From: Trametes villosa
Taxonomy: Eukaryota > Basidiomycota > Agaricomycetes > Polyporales > Polyporaceae
Assembly: GCA_002964805.2 (NCBI GenBank)
Contig: PUDQ02000003.1
Coordinates: forward strand, 3,968,001-4,032,000
Direction: 5' to 3'
Length of the DNA: 64,000 bases
In this document: positions 11,381 through 23,139 of the stretch, piece after piece
How the letters are laid out: every line of letters starts with the position of its first letter
Position numbering within the stretch: the stretch's first letter is position 1
Program-made: the position numbers and the translations under genes
The notes under the pieces: generated by a model
Seen by the model: only the letters and a program-made list of their open reading frames with translations
Database searches by the model: none
Told to the model about the DNA's origin: nothing

Positions 11381-12790
11381 ACATTGTGCACGATATCGCG
11401 GCTGTGACTGACAAACCCCCTCCATGGATAACCCGTGGAGCTGATACGTAGGCTTCGACACATCCGAGTCACCAGATATGCTATCACTTGATCGCGTTCA
11501 GGACATGCGGAACATGGTGCCCTTCCCTTCGACGGGCCCGCATCACCCCGGGCTGGCGCGCACTATGGTCATCGAGCACTGCGCTACTGTCCCGCACTTG
11601 CGCGATCACCGCCGTCTCCTGCCCCTAGGCCAAAGAAGCTTCCTGGCCATGAACACCCTAGCGACTCCGAACGTAACAGATCCCAGACGCATCGCGAACA
11701 CGTTCGTGCGTCCCATCCAGATCCGCTCTGCACTCAGGCCCGGCCAAGACGCGCCCTACTACGGCGGACGAGCCTCTCAAGTGCATCGCACGTGAGAGGA
11801 CCCCCGCATGACTACCACAGCGTCTTAACGCACAATCATTAGTCCGAAGATAGGTTCAAGCCCAGCACATAAGTTCGAGGCGTGTGACGCCGCGCGGGCG
11901 CAGGCGACAATCGAATGCACGGCTCGTGCACGAACGGGTTCCAGGCGCGCAATAGGAATGGGCGTGGCGACCGCGACGATAAAGACGCACCTAGGTATAG
12001 CGGGAGGCCATTCGAGGCATTCCGGGTTCACGTCAACGCGGGAATCGTCTCACTGGACGACGCAAACGTTGCGTCCTCGTAGGCGGCCCACCGCGCGCGG
12101 ACCCTAAAGCCCGTCCAGCTCGGGCAGGTAACCGCGTTCCGCGACGGTCTGATTGCATCCGGTGAGCGAGCAGCGGCGACTGAGGTAGTTTTGTGCGCAA
12201 GCGCGTGCGGCACATCCTCCCCGCGCGAGTCCTGCGCGCGGCGAGTCGCCCGCGCGGAGTAGGGCCGATGAGGGCCGGAGGCCGGGCTCGGGGTGGAGTC
12301 GCAGCGCACACTGGCTGCCTGTGAGTAGGTAGCCTTCATGGAGTTACTTCCTAAGGCCACTGTATAAACCTAGTTGTTTAACTTTACAGGGCAGCGCTAT
12401 ATGTGATTGTTAATATCACGGAATACACACGAACTGAGGGAACACACACTTTGTCCTTATGCCAGAGTGAAGGCGCTTCTGAAGTTGGCTCCACAACACA
12501 ACCTTTGCACTTGTCGATGCGCCATCTTGTCTGAAAGCTGACACTGACAGTCATAGGAGGTGACCTGGAGGCTGGAGGTCGGGAAGGGCCGGAAGCGTGC
12601 TTGAATGTGACTTAGGCCGATCTAGAATGTCCGAGTCTGGCGCACTTAGTACTATAGGGAAGCTTTCAGTATACCAGGATGTGTTTGGCTTGGAGGATAT
12701 GCGTTTGGCTAGGAGCGAACACCGAAGAGACGAGCTTGAGACGAGCGCAGAAGACACAGGGCGAGCGCTAGAAACACCGGCGTTCAACAT
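11381..12790. other. long intergenic stretch, no supported gene
   Basis: About 1.4 kb. The part at 11728-11780 resembles 8710-8775. Minus-strand open frames around 12030-12360 are GC-rich and repetitive in composition, with no recognisable motif or start context. I see no supported gene. Confidence 0.4.
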
Positions 12791-12875
12791 GAGATCTGAG
12801 ATCTCGATCGGGACACCGCCAGGCGCTTCAAGTTCTTCACCATCGTTGCACACAACCATCACGCCCACGCATCGT
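12790..12875 (+). repeat. upstream element, copy b
   Basis: GAGATCTCGATCGGGACACCGCCAGGCG is followed by TTCTTCACCATCGTTGCACACAACCATCACGC-like sequence in the order seen at 3350. It lies just upstream of relic 2. Confidence 0.5.
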
Positions 12876-13039
12876 CGCCCTCGAAAGTCAAGTCATCGGG
12901 CATAAGCTCGGATGTCCTTCCGTGATACAACGGCTGTGAGCGACCTTGCCCCCCCTCCAGAGCCGCCTGCTTCAATCTTACGTTGCAATCCCCGCAACAG
13001 CACTCGGCTCATCCTCGCACGACTGCAAGCTCTTCCCGA

Positions 13040-14100
13040 AGGGCCCGGTAACCGATCTATTGGTGAGTATTTGTGCTCTATGGCTATGATACAGACGCTA
13101 ATGCGCCTCGGTATACATAGCTCGTGCCGCGGAACTTGGGCTACAAGCGCTGGGCTACTCAGAGCCAGAACTCTAGAAGAGTCCTGCTGCCCTGGGCTCC
13201 GCCACGTCGACGAGGAGTCCCTCGACTTGCCCACCGTGACGGAGGCGAGCATCTACTCCCTCCTTGTACTAATCACATCGTTAATCCGCCAGAACTCGAC
13301 CTTTAACACGCCTCGAGAGAAGACCAGCCAGCTCAGTAGTTCGTTCCGGTGGATGCACTCGCCACCGCCGTGACGGGATACAGAGAACGACCGCGCGGAC
13401 ACGCACAGAATCTCCCCCGATGCTAGAAGATCAGGTAACCTCTCTTCCTCCCGCTTCACCTGCAAACTCCCAGCAATTGATGAACCGCCCTGGAAGGGCT
13501 GTCTGCGTACTAATTACAACATATAGCTCAGGGATGTGTAGACGGTAGGGTTGTCCGCGAAGCGTGCGCCAGTGCGCGCAGGCGTTCCTCGGCGCTCAGG
13601 GGAGAACGCTATCTGCATCAATGTCGATGTGAGTACACTGGATCGTTCATTACCGCGGCGAGGGGAACTCCCACTCACCCAACCATTCTACCTCTATGCC
13701 TCAGGCCGGTTCCCGGATTATCTTCTTTCACCATGCCGTCCCGCCGCTCCTACACCTGCCTCCCCTGTCGCCGCTGCCAGACTCCGCGGGCTTAGACTGC
13801 GCGAACGCGACGCACGGCTGGCCCCTCCGGACGTACTCCCGTTTCACGCTTGCCGTAAGCACTCTGGGGAGCGACTTCCGAGGTGCGTAGGAGCTCGAGG
13901 TCGCCGCCATGGAGTGCGATGCCCTTGACTTCGCGAACACCGGCCACGAGACCACCAAACTGCCACACCTGGGTGTCGCGAGATGGCTGCGCTACCAGGA
14001 ACAGGTCTGGTGCGTTTCTGCTCTGATCTTGGAGCGTCCTTGCGCCGAAGTGAGCGGAGCCAGGTCTGCTTGGAGCCGGGCCTATTTCGTCCAAACACAG
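13040..14100 (+). pseudogene. decayed HNH_2-like array copy (relic 2)
   Basis: Same decayed structure as relic 1. An exon-2 end precedes GTGAGT (13062). An exon-3-like RARTLEESCCPG..HVDEE follows. A broken HNH segment lies at 13330-13434. A degenerate exon 5 ending INVDV lies before GTGAGT (13631). An exon-6-like GSRIIFFHHAVPP (13712) is followed by SRFTLAVSTLGSDF at about 13840. Stops and frame breaks separate the pieces. Sequence and order match relic 1 far better than they match any open copy. Confidence 0.6.
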
Positions 14101-14269
14101 GAGACCAGGCGAACGTGGACGCAATGAAACGTACAGGCGCGTGGAAAAGGAGCGATCTGGACCGGGTACTCAGCGCGTCGCTCTCGCACTCTCTGCATGC
14201 GCACCGACCGGATCAGGGCCGCGAGTGCAAACAAGGCGTCACCCGTGGCATCGTTCTCGGACCGGACGC

Positions 14270-14700
14270 GCGCGAACGCTGCTCTACTCGCGATAACCTA
14301 CCTCGGCGAAGACCTTCTGTACACTAGGACAACTCGATCGCTGCCCCCCGGTCGTCTCGCGTCCCTAGACTGACCTTCTGCTTGGTTTCTGCGGCAGCCG
14401 CCCCTCATGCACCGTCTGCTACGACCATAGGGAGATCGTTATCAAGGCGCGATCACCTCAGAGACGTCTTGCAGCTGCACCCACAGGCCGCGCGGTGGTC
14501 CCACCTCTCTGACGGCGGCTGTAAAACAAGTCCCTGGTCGTTCCGGATGGCTTCTCTGCGCGGCATACCTCGACACCCAGCTCTTGTATGGCCGTACTTC
14601 GCCATGTCCTCCCTCGGCGACTTCTCTCAGCCCGATCTGATCCTTGCTCCATCATGCCATCTGCGCCAGACTCTGTGGGCGCGGGAGGCCCGCGCTCTCA
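14270..14700. repeat. downstream block, second copy
   Basis: CTACTCGCGA..CTCGGCGAAGACC (14281-14310), GTCTCGCGTCCCTAGACTG (14352) and GCGGCAGCCGCCCCTCATGC (14391) parallel 4842-4960 and 24770-24930 in the same order. No gene is seen. Confidence 0.55.
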
Positions 14701-14944
14701 ATAGCTGGGTAATTTACTCAATACACTCGCCTGTCTAAAGCCTGTCACGTAAATATGACGAGTTGCGCGCTACATGCGGCGTGCTGCCGAGGAACTCCCC
14801 TCTCTTGTGACGCATGTTCGGGCGTCGGGGCATGTCAGAGGACGGGCGTGAGTATATCTCCTGGACGAGTACGCTCCCGCCGAGCGCGCGCTATCAAGCT
14901 CTGATCAGCGCGGTTACAATCAGCAATAATCCCTACTGTGCAAG
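14700..14944 (+). promoter_or_regulatory. conserved promoter block of array copy 4
   Basis: The block contains CACGTAAATATGACGAG (14746-14762) and, closer to the ATG, GCGCGCTATCAAGCTCTGATC..GC (14886-14911). The first motif recurs at 16845 and 25200, each about 200-290 bp before an array ATG. The second recurs without change at 25364-25389. Conservation in non-coding DNA upstream of three open copies suggests a shared promoter. The function is inferred from position only. Confidence 0.45.
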
Positions 14945-16557
14945 ATGCCCTTCCGACAAGAGCTCATGGTTCATCAGTCCCCGATTGCTCGTTCCCGCGG
15001 GGCTGATACGTTCTTTTGGTGGAGGAGTGCAGCAGGGGACGACGCTGTGTTTGCCTGTGAGTCGTCTATCTCGGTCCTGCACTCTCTGTGTATCGCCCGA
15101 CTTCTCTTTGTTAGCATATACTCAGAGAATCACGACAGGCCTCAACACAGCTGCCTTCCGACCTCCCGTATCGGTCGGCACCCTGCTTCGCTGGTTCGAA
15201 ACGGCAGCTGCGAAGTGGCAAGGCATGACATTGGCGCTCACGCGCATCGACGATGTGAAGTTCGTCGGTCTTCTCAAGTACGAGGGCCAGCTCTCCTCCG
15301 ACGGGCCGCTGGAGCCCTCAACAGTGCTCGTGGCTGGCGATTACCTCTGCCATTATGCCGGTGAGTCTTACTGCCATGATCGCCGTGACCCGTACAGTTT
15401 ATATGCGGTTTTCGAACGGATAGATACCAGGCAGTGGCGTCATAGCTACGATGATCTTTTCTGCGATGCGCCCAATGAAGTGGAGTCGCTGAAAAAGTTG
15501 GCCGAGCGAAGACTCCCCGGCGAAGAAACCTATGAGAGTTCGGAGCAAGCCAACTCCCGCTCATCTGCAAGCGTTCTTTCAGATATCTATCCGCCCAACT
15601 CCACTGAACGAATGTGATGTAGAACGCAATAGCTTCACAATTACGCAGGAAGGCCATGGAACGACACAACGACACGTGCTTGTTCACTGGGGCACGCGGC
15701 AGGGATGTAGATGTTCACTGGATCTTCCCGCCGTCGGAATATGACAGGGTGCGCTACCTCTCTCCGTTTTACTAGTATTCGGGAAAGCGCTAACTGAAAC
15801 CATTGCATTAGCGGGCCTTCCAATTCCTCCGCAGGCCATACAAGGCACTCGACCACAAATTCGAAGAAACTCCCGAAAACCTGGGAGTTATGCGTGCAGA
15901 CGTGTTCCGCCTGTGGTGCACGAACGCAATCAGCGTAGACGTCGACGTCAGTACACTTCGAGTGCCGAGCATCTTCTCTACTGATACTCATCCACCTTTC
16001 AGGACGGTTACCGGGTCGTCGTCTTCGACAACGCGAGCGTCAGCGCAGCCAACATCCCTGACCTGCGCGATGCGCTCCCCTTCAACTCGGAGACCCGGGA
16101 CGGTCTGCGCGACATGTTCTTTCGGGAGCATTTCTTCTACACCGTCGCACTTCATATCGTCGGCGGGTCCATCTTGTACGACACGACCTACGACATCAAC
16201 CTCCTCGAGAAAGCTGCCGCACTCTACAAGAAGGTCAAGTATGACGAGGATGGCATTACGCCCAAGGATCTGGAGGCTAGGAAGTGGAAGAAGCTCGCCG
16301 GGAGGGTGGTCAAGGAGCACATTGACGTCTGCGGGCCCTGGACTCCGTCTTGCGACGGCTACGTCTCTGTCGGCACAATGAACAATGAGCGGGGCCCCTT
16401 ATATGGACAACAAGACAGGCCTATGGACGACGACGACTCGGACGAGTCTGAGGATGACTCGAGTATGGAAGAGGCCGAGGACGACTTGGATGCGGAAGCG
16501 GTTGAGGATGATTCGGAGTCGGACGAGGATGACCCAGAGAACGAGGACTTGGAGTAG
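14945..16557 (+). CDS. HNH_2-like protein, array copy 4, acidic tail
   Basis: Exons 14945-15056, 15139-15360, 15424-15566, 15623-15748, 15812-15946 and 16003-16557 give 430 residues. Motifs: GADTFFWW in exon 1; GTLLRWFETAA, LTRIDDVKF and GDYLCHYAG in exon 2; RHNDTCLFTG and VHWIFPPS in exon 4; NLGVMRADVFRLW and AISVDVD in exon 5; DGYRVVVFDNAS and FFREHFFYTVALHIVGG in exon 6. The first His and the Asn are present; the last His position is Phe. Intron 3 begins GCAAGC, so it appears to be a GC-AG intron. The last 50 or so residues are almost all Asp, Glu and Ser. Preceded by the conserved promoter block. Confidence 0.8.
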
Positions 16558-16599
16558 ACCGGAAGGTGGGTTCTCCGATCTGGATGGGCTCTCTCTCCT

Positions 16600-17137
16600 C
16601 TCCCTCTCTTACGCATTGTTACAGTCCATTCCTGTATACGCCTAACGTCGGCCTTCAGAATCGGCGCTTAGCTCTCGCTTGGACATGCCTCTGCCAAATC
16701 GTACCAGCCGTGACCTCTCTCGACACTCTCCCTCTCGGCTCCATGCTAGCGCTCTCTTATCCTGCCATCTGCGCTAGGCTTCTGGCAGGCGCGCTCCCAG
16801 CGGTGAATACAAATGATCGATATAGCTGCCCGCGTGCAATCCCCCACGTAAATATGACGAGTCGCACGTTGTATGCGCGGCATGCCGCGGCCGACGACTC
16901 TCCCTTTTCCCTTGCGCATTTCTCGCGATCATATCCAGCGCCCATCCGTGAGTAAATCTGTTCTCTGCCAACACGCCGCACCTTGACGAGTACCCTGACG
17001 AGTACGCTCCCGCCGTACTCGCGATAGAACGCTCTGGTCTGTACGATTGGGCTGCTCATAAACCCGAAGACTCTCGCCCGGCGTCTACGACTAGCATAAC
17101 AGACGTAACTAACCCCTCGCAGCCTCCAGAGCGAAAC
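16600..17137 (+). promoter_or_regulatory. conserved promoter block of array copy 5
   Basis: CACGTAAATATGACGAGTCG at 16845-16864 is shared with 14746 and 25200. GAGTACGCTCCCGCCG (17001-17016) is matched at 14868-14883. The 26-bp motif next to the ATG in copies 4 and 7 is degenerate here (near 17020). No gene is seen in the stretch. Confidence 0.45.
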
Positions 17138-19669
17138 ATGCCCTTCGATCTCCTCGGCTTCAATCATACGTCCACGCGTGCGAAGCTGCGTGCCGCCGAC
17201 ATTTTCATCTGGTGGAACGGCGGCGAGGGACACCAAATCGTAGCCTGTGAGTACCAGCAGTCTGTGTCGTCCCGGCGACGGCCCGCCAGGCGGTCCTTGC
17301 TTGCGGACTAACACAAAGAATCCCGCAGGCTTCAACCAAGCGGCCATTAGGCCCTCCGTCACGAGCAGGACGCTGCTGCGCTGGCTGCTGATGTTTGCCC
17401 GCCGCGACTCCGAAAGCGACGACGACGGTGGCGAAGAGGAATATCGTGAATCCGACGAGGACGAAGAGGAATCTCAGTGTAGCTACGACCATGATGACTC
17501 GGAAGAGGAGCATCGTGACCGTGGCTCCGACCACGACAACAAGAAACAACTGGGCGATATGGCGATCACGCCCGTCAATAACCTCAAGTATATCACGTTC
17601 TTCACATTCAAGTGTGAGCTCTCCGACGGCGGGCCGCTGGATGACGCGGCTGCACTCATGGGCGGCGACTATACCTACCATTTCGTTGGTGAGCTCATCC
17701 TTCGCTAAGCTTGTGACGAAGGGCTGTTTTTAACGTTGGATGAGAGCAGATCCTGGCATGTCGTCTGCGACCCTTCCTCCACTGGTGGTGCGCGACCACG
17801 AATGCACAGCGTCTCTCAAAGATCTGCACGAATTCTTGGGGTTCGAAGGAAGCATCTACGAAGAATCAGAGCTCCCGGACTGCGTGTCAGCCGTACGTGC
17901 CAATCCGATACGTACCATTGCTGATATACTTAAATCACGATATGTCGCAGAACCAAATCAGTCGCAGCACTAACAAACAAATCTTGGAACGGTATGGGGG
18001 GAAATGCGCATTCACCGGAAAGAGCGGAGAGGGTGTCGCCGCTCACTGGATTTTCCCGCCGTCGTTGGAGATGGAAGTAAGTGGCGTGTCTACTGTTCAC
18101 GGACCGAGATTATCGCTGATCCATTGCACCAGAGGGCCGCCGTGTGCCTGTACGAAGGCTGTGAGGACATACAGGACACAAGGAACTTGATTGCGATGCA
18201 CACAGATGTGCACCGGCTATGGGTTATGAACGCAATCGGCGTCGATGTCGACGTACGTACACCTCAACTGCTGGCGGCCCGTGAAACTAATCATTCGTTA
18301 TGTATCCCCTAGGTATGAGGCGGTTTACTGGACTTAATCCACTTAACCAGGGGTTTTCCCCAAAGTTCACCGAGAATCTCCATGGTTCATCAAAATGCAG
18401 CACAATTCCGCGTAAATCCCCACGATTCCCCCTGGCTCCCCATTGTGCACCAGCGCTCCTCACTCGATCCCCGTTCTGCACCACTCCGTCGCGGTCTTCG
18501 CTCACTCCTCAGTGCACATCAATTCAGGTTGATTCCCCATGGATCCCCATGACTATATTGTACCGTGGTGGCAGCGTCACCGTAGTTCCCCACTGAGCTC
18601 GCGAAATGCAATCCGTCTCGGGCTTCGTGTTTCCCTCTAATTCCCCAGCGCTTAATCAGCGAGGCCTACTCCTCCCGCCCTTCGATTGCTAGAAGTTGAA
18701 TACATCAGTGACTTACTGTAAGAGAGTCCAATGGCCTATTCTACAGCCCGCTAGAAAGGCTTATAGTTGGCTAAATGCCCTGTGCTAGACAAGTTATGCT
18801 CCGATAATCCGAGTCTTTAACAACGGACCCCGGGGGCTACCATTATAAGCCCTAGCCTAGTAGCACATTAAAGTCTTGGCCACATTGCACCACTGACTCG
18901 CCTTTGCTGGTATTGCTAGGAACTGTGAGGAACTGTGAGGAACTGTGAGGAAATAACACCGGAACATGCCCCGAGTCATTGGGGAAATAGAGTGATCAGT
19001 GAGGAATCACGGTGTTTCACTACCACTCGTGTTTTCGATGCATTGCCTTCATGGAGGGAACCATAGGGAATCACGGTGCATCACCTTCGCCGGGAACCAT
19101 AGGGATCTATGCTGAGCGGCGGGGATAGAGAGTGCAAGCCGGTGAATCAGAGGGAAAGACGATGATCGGAGGGGATCGGTGGGGATCGGTGGGGAATCAA
19201 GAGGAACGGCGGGGTAGAAGGATTGCAAATAATTTAGTCCAATAACCACCGTCATACCTAGGACGGCTACCGAATCGTCATCTTCGATCGGTCGGCAGCC
19301 GCAAACGTTGACTTGCCTGCCGTGCTCAACTTCGACGACCAGGACGACCTGCGCGACTTCAGTCTCCGCGAGCACTTCCGCTATACACTCGTCTTCCGTA
19401 TCATGGGCGGAAACATCGAAGGCGACATAATCTCTTCTGACGAGGTCGAGGATTGCTACGACAAGGTCAAATACGCCGAAGACGGCGTTACCCCGAGGGA
19501 CCTCGCAGACCCTAAGTGGCAGACGATTGTGGGCCAGCTGGTGCTGCTGCACATCGAGGCTCACGGGCGCCGGCCACCGCGCGATGATGGCTATGATAGC
19601 GAGGAAGACGAGGAAGAGACTCGGAGGGCCATGACGCTGGTTTACGAGGCTTATGGTAAGAAGGAGTAA
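17138..19669 (+). CDS. HNH_2-like protein, array copy 5, transposon in intron 5
   Basis: Exons 17138-17246, 17329-17688, 17750-17892, 17951-18076, 18133-18252 and 19262-19669 give 421 residues. Exon 2 carries a long Asp/Glu-rich insert between RTLLRWLLMF and KYITFF. Exon 4 has RYGGKCAFTGKSGEGVAAHW followed by IFPP. Exon 5 has NLIAMHTDVHRLW and AIGVDVD. Exon 6 has DGYRIVIFDRSA, SLREHFRYTLVFRIMGG, KYAEDGVTP and an acidic end. All three HNH positions (H, N, H) are intact. Intron 5 is 1009 bp because a 947-bp inverted-repeat element sits next to the acceptor. A duplicated CTAG leaves an acceptor-like AG at both ends of the insert; only the right one joins to coding sequence. Confidence 0.8.
18312..19258. 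mobile_element. non-autonomous inverted-repeat DNA element in intron 5
   Basis: The left end GGTATGAGGCGGTTTACTGG matches the reverse complement of the right end (GGTATGACGGTGGTTATTGG) and the likeness continues for roughly 35 bp. A TA lies at both borders (18310-18311, 19259-19260), as expected for a Tc1/mariner-type target duplication; CTAG would also fit. The left half is rich in TTCCCC and the right half in GGGGAA/GGGAACC, so the whole can fold back on itself. GGAACTGTGA is repeated three times in tandem at 18919-18948. No transposase is encoded. In the related gene at 25460 the same intron is only 59 bp. Confidence 0.75.
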
Positions 19670-21034
19670 GATGACGAAGAATAGGAGGATGGCGGCTCGG
19701 GCTCGGGCGTCCGCGGCCACGCCTGGGGAAATACCGCACAATCGAATATGTATCGTGTTTCATTTGAGTCTCCTGTAAACATCTCCCGGTAGATTATACA
19801 TCTAGATATATAGATCGGGCGGGTTTAAGTGGCCGTTGTATCAGCGTATATCTACACGACTGCTTGTGGACATATCGAGAGTACCGGAGACTAGCTCGCT
19901 CTGCAACTTATATGCTACGCGTCAGGCTCCTTTGGCTCGCTGTCGACTGGCGCCGCAACGTAGAGGTGAGCGCGTGTGTTCGGGGCACTTGAGGCTTGAG
20001 GGCGCAGCGGTGTGTTCCGGCCCTGTCGCACCGGAGGTAGCAGTAGTTGGAGTCGCTGGCTGCAGAGGGGCCTAGGGATGGCGGGTAGCTCGCCGAGGGA
20101 GGAGAGCGCTCTGAGTGGGACGTCCGCTGTCCTTGATTTTCTGAACTTGCACGTGTGTGCAAGAGGTGCAATGACCCTCCGAGCGGCGCTCGCGAGACGG
20201 CCGCCTGTGCCTCTTAGGAGACGGCATGCTTCGTGACAGTAGCCCCTCTTTTTTAAGAGGCGTTAACCCTTGCGCAGCGGCCGGTGCCTGCGCGGGCGCG
20301 AGGGTCGAGAGTCAATGAACCAGGCCACTTTCGAGGGAGCGGCGCGGACGTGCCCGCACGGTGTCTGCCTTCGCCTGCTTGCACAGCTAATACGTGTGGC
20401 GAAGTCAAAAATACTAGAAAGGGCGTTGTCAGCGGGAGGACGACTGAGAAGAGGCCTAAAATCACGCGGACTGGACGTTTGTTGAGCGCCCTTTGCGACT
20501 CTCCGGTTTCGCGAGGGCGCGCAGCACGCTGGCACGACGTTCGTTCGTCGCCTCGCCCTGACTTTGCGGCGGCTGTGACGTTCCTGTAGAGCTGCCAAGT
20601 TCACAGCCCAAAACGCTTGCCTGGCCCCTAGTCGCCCGGAGGTCTCTGAATTCTAGGAACAAAATGGGCGCGTCAGTACGAATAGCGAGCGTCTACAATG
20701 ACACTGGCAAGTACTCACCGTGTAGCGAGGCGTCGGCGCGCACGGCGGGGCGGCGGGGCGCGGCTATCACGGTGCGAGCAAGTGTCCCTGGTATTGAGGA
20801 GGGAGTGCCGATGGGACGAACCTAAACGCGCCTAGCATCGAGGAGGGAGTACGGTCGAGGAGACGAGCGCAATGGCAGGAGACAACGAATGGGCGCCTAA
20901 TTGGCTGGCGTTGAATATGAGATCCGGATCGGGCAGCCGCCAGACACGCGCGCCATCGAGCGACTCGGACTCCGTCCCATCCCACTAGCTCGTCCTTTGA
21001 AGCATCGCACTGAGCCTCAAATCTACTAACTACA
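19670..21034. other. intergenic stretch before array copy 6
   Basis: About 1.3 kb with no supported gene. It contains a weak short hairpin (20246-20261) and, at its 3' end, an upstream element related to the one at 3350. GC-rich stretches near 20740 are simple in composition. Confidence 0.4.
20915..20985 (+). promoter_or_regulatory. upstream element, copy c, before array copy 6
   Basis: GAGATCCGGATCGGGCAGCC, GCCAGACACGCGCGCCATCGAG and a following pyrimidine-rich stretch match the element at 3350-3445. The element ends about 50 bp before the ATG at 21035, the only copy directly attached to an open gene. It is likely core promoter or leader of the family. Confidence 0.5.
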
Positions 21035-22501
21035 ATGGCAGAAACTCATGAATTGGCCCAAGGTTCCGTTGAGACCTCGGTCCTCGAGGAATTAAGGCGT
21101 CCTATCCACAGGTCAGACGTGGCGCTCGCCCGCCACGCGAACGTTTTCGTGTGGTGGCCTTCAAGTGACCCTCAGATCATCGCATGTCAGCTATCACAAT
21201 GACCTGGAAAGCTCGCTTGACGTGAACGTGATTGTTTCTAGGCTTTAATACCTGTAACACTCCACAGGTAACAGCAGGCACGCTAGTGCGCTGGTTGGGT
21301 ATGCCGAGGGCCCCGCGCAAGAAGGGAGATCCATATGTAGTCCTGAAGCGGACGCGGCTGCGGCAAAAGAAAATTCTCACCTACAAACTAGTAGCCCTCG
21401 GCGGTGCTCTGAAACGCGAAGATGTCCTTTCGCCAGGAGTCTACTGCTGCTTTATCAAAGGCGAGTGGCGATTGCCCCCACTGCGGGCAGGAATTCTAAG
21501 AGATTGAGACTGATTATGCGTAACCCATCGATCTGCGCAGGAGAAACCCCTTTGAAGCGAAGGCCTATTCAACCGCTCCGGAATTTCCTGCCTTTCAAGA
21601 AGCTCGAAGACGATATCCGTGAACATTGTGTCGAGACACAGGGGTCGGATTGGGACGAGCAGACGTATATTGGACGAGTAAGCTCTCACCTTCCACATGC
21701 TTGCATTAAGACTTTGAGTATACTCAAATGCCACGGCTTTTTAGATGAACGTGCCTCCCCAGATCATTCAACAGGTTACCATGTCGAGCGACAAGTGCGT
21801 CTTTACCGAGGCCGTGGATGACGCCGCTACGGACTCTGTCGGCTACCACTGGATTTTCCCCCCAAACCTGAGCGCAATCGTACGTGGGGTGATATGAACT
21901 CGATCAGTAGGTTGCAGGCTGAACTCACATATCGTAGAACATCAACGGAATACGCTCCGCACGCCAGGGAACCGGATTTGACCCGAAGGTCTCGTTCCAC
22001 TCCGACCCGGCCAACGTGTTGCCTATGCGAATGGATGTTCATGAGATGTGGTACGGCAACGAGTTCTGCGTCGATGTGGATGTGAGTCCTATGCGGTCAC
22101 GATGCCGGACTCAGGATGCTCGCTGACATAGTCGAAACCCTCAGGATGGGTATCACATCCGCACGTTCACCCCCGCAGCAGCCAAGATGGGCCTGCGTCC
22201 CCGATTGGACGCCCCCATCCCGGAATGCGCTAAATACCTCCGCGCGCACTACACTCATACACTGTTGCTTCACGTCAACGGTGGGGACATCAGGAACGAC
22301 GGATACTATAACTTCATCGATGTGGCGACGTTCCTTTCCGGCCTACCTGCCGCTCGTGGCAGTGGCCTACTCGGCCTAAACCTACAGGAAACGTTGTGGC
22401 AAACGCCGGTTGGTTTGGAGGCCCGGGCGTGGTTGACGGCGCCCAAGAAAGAGCGTAAACTCAAGCCCACGAACGATGTTGCCACACAGACTGACACGTA
22501 G
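21035..22501 (+). CDS. HNH_2-like protein, array copy 6, divergent
   Basis: Exons 21035-21185, 21242-21460, 21541-21677, 21745-21879, 21938-22081 and 22145-22501 give 380 residues. Motifs: PIHRSDVALARHANVFVWW in exon 1; VTAGTLVRWLGM in exon 2; SSDKCVFTEAVDD and GYHWIFPPNL in exon 4; NVLPMRMDVHEMW and EFCVDVD in exon 5; DGYHIRTF, LRAHYTHTLLLHVNGGDI and LWQTPVG in exon 6. H, N and H are all present although the copy groups with neither main subclass. Intron 2 starts GCGAGT, an apparent GC-AG intron. The tail lacks the acidic run seen in copies 4, 5 and 7. Confidence 0.78.
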
Positions 22502-22854
22502 AGGGCATCGATGACGAGATTTTCGTTTGCTCCAATACACTTCTTGGTACGAGTACAGCAAAAGTTTCTGGGGGTTGCAGCTATGGAGGCCCTCCGACGA
22601 CTGGTACAATGCGAAACGTGTCGCTGCGTGTGTCGTGGTCTTGCGACTCGACCTACTAAGGCTAGCGTGCCTTCAGTGCCCCGCGTGAAAGCCAGCTAGT
22701 TTTTGGACCAGGGATAAGATCCTGAGGCCTTGTGTTCACGTTAAAGTCTGAAAGAGCGAGACAGGAACTAGCGAGACTAGTATTTAAGAAATAAGTGCGG
22801 AGTAGATGGGCGCAGGAACAAGCCTCGGAGTGCGGGCGCTAGACATTGATCGGT
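22502..22854. other. 3' flank of array copy 6, no gene seen
   Basis: About 350 bp with no motif, repeat or supported reading frame. Confidence 0.4.
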
Positions 22855-22950
22855 GCGCAATAGATCCAAATCGGGCGAGCGCCAAGTCGCGCCGTCGAGC
22901 GAACGGTGCTCTTCGTCGTCTTTGCTCACATCCACCACCACCACCACGCA
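22855..22950 (+). repeat. upstream element, copy d
   Basis: CAATAGATCCAAATCGGGCG, GCGCCAAGTCGCGCCGTCGAG, GTGCTCTTCGTCGTCTTTGC and a CACCACCACCAC run match 3350-3445 block by block. It precedes relic 3. Confidence 0.5.
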
Positions 22951-23139
22951 AGTATCGCCTCAGAACTCGCCTCTCTGGAAATTACGGGTGTGATGCTACA
23001 CCACGACGTTTCTCAATCACCTGGCTCGTTCGCCCGAGCGGTCTGCTTCTATCTTATGCTGTGACAACGCGACCCGCAAATTCTACAATACTCGTCTCGC
23101 GTTAGTACGCCCGGTTCGGAGAGCGCACTGACCACTACC

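Noticed and set aside
12033..12360. Minus-strand GC-rich open frames of about 100 codons
   Set aside because: They overlap each other in two frames, show Arg/Ala/Pro bias typical of GC-rich non-coding sequence, and have no motif or splice context.
18919..18950. Three tandem GGAACTGTGA units as a CRISPR-like or telomeric array
   Set aside because: Only three units with no spacers. They lie inside the inverted-repeat element and are best seen as part of it.
20246..20261. Short inverted repeat CCTCTT..AAGAGG as a bacterial-type terminator
   Set aside because: The stem is only six pairs, the genome is fungal and no gene ends there. Not meaningful.
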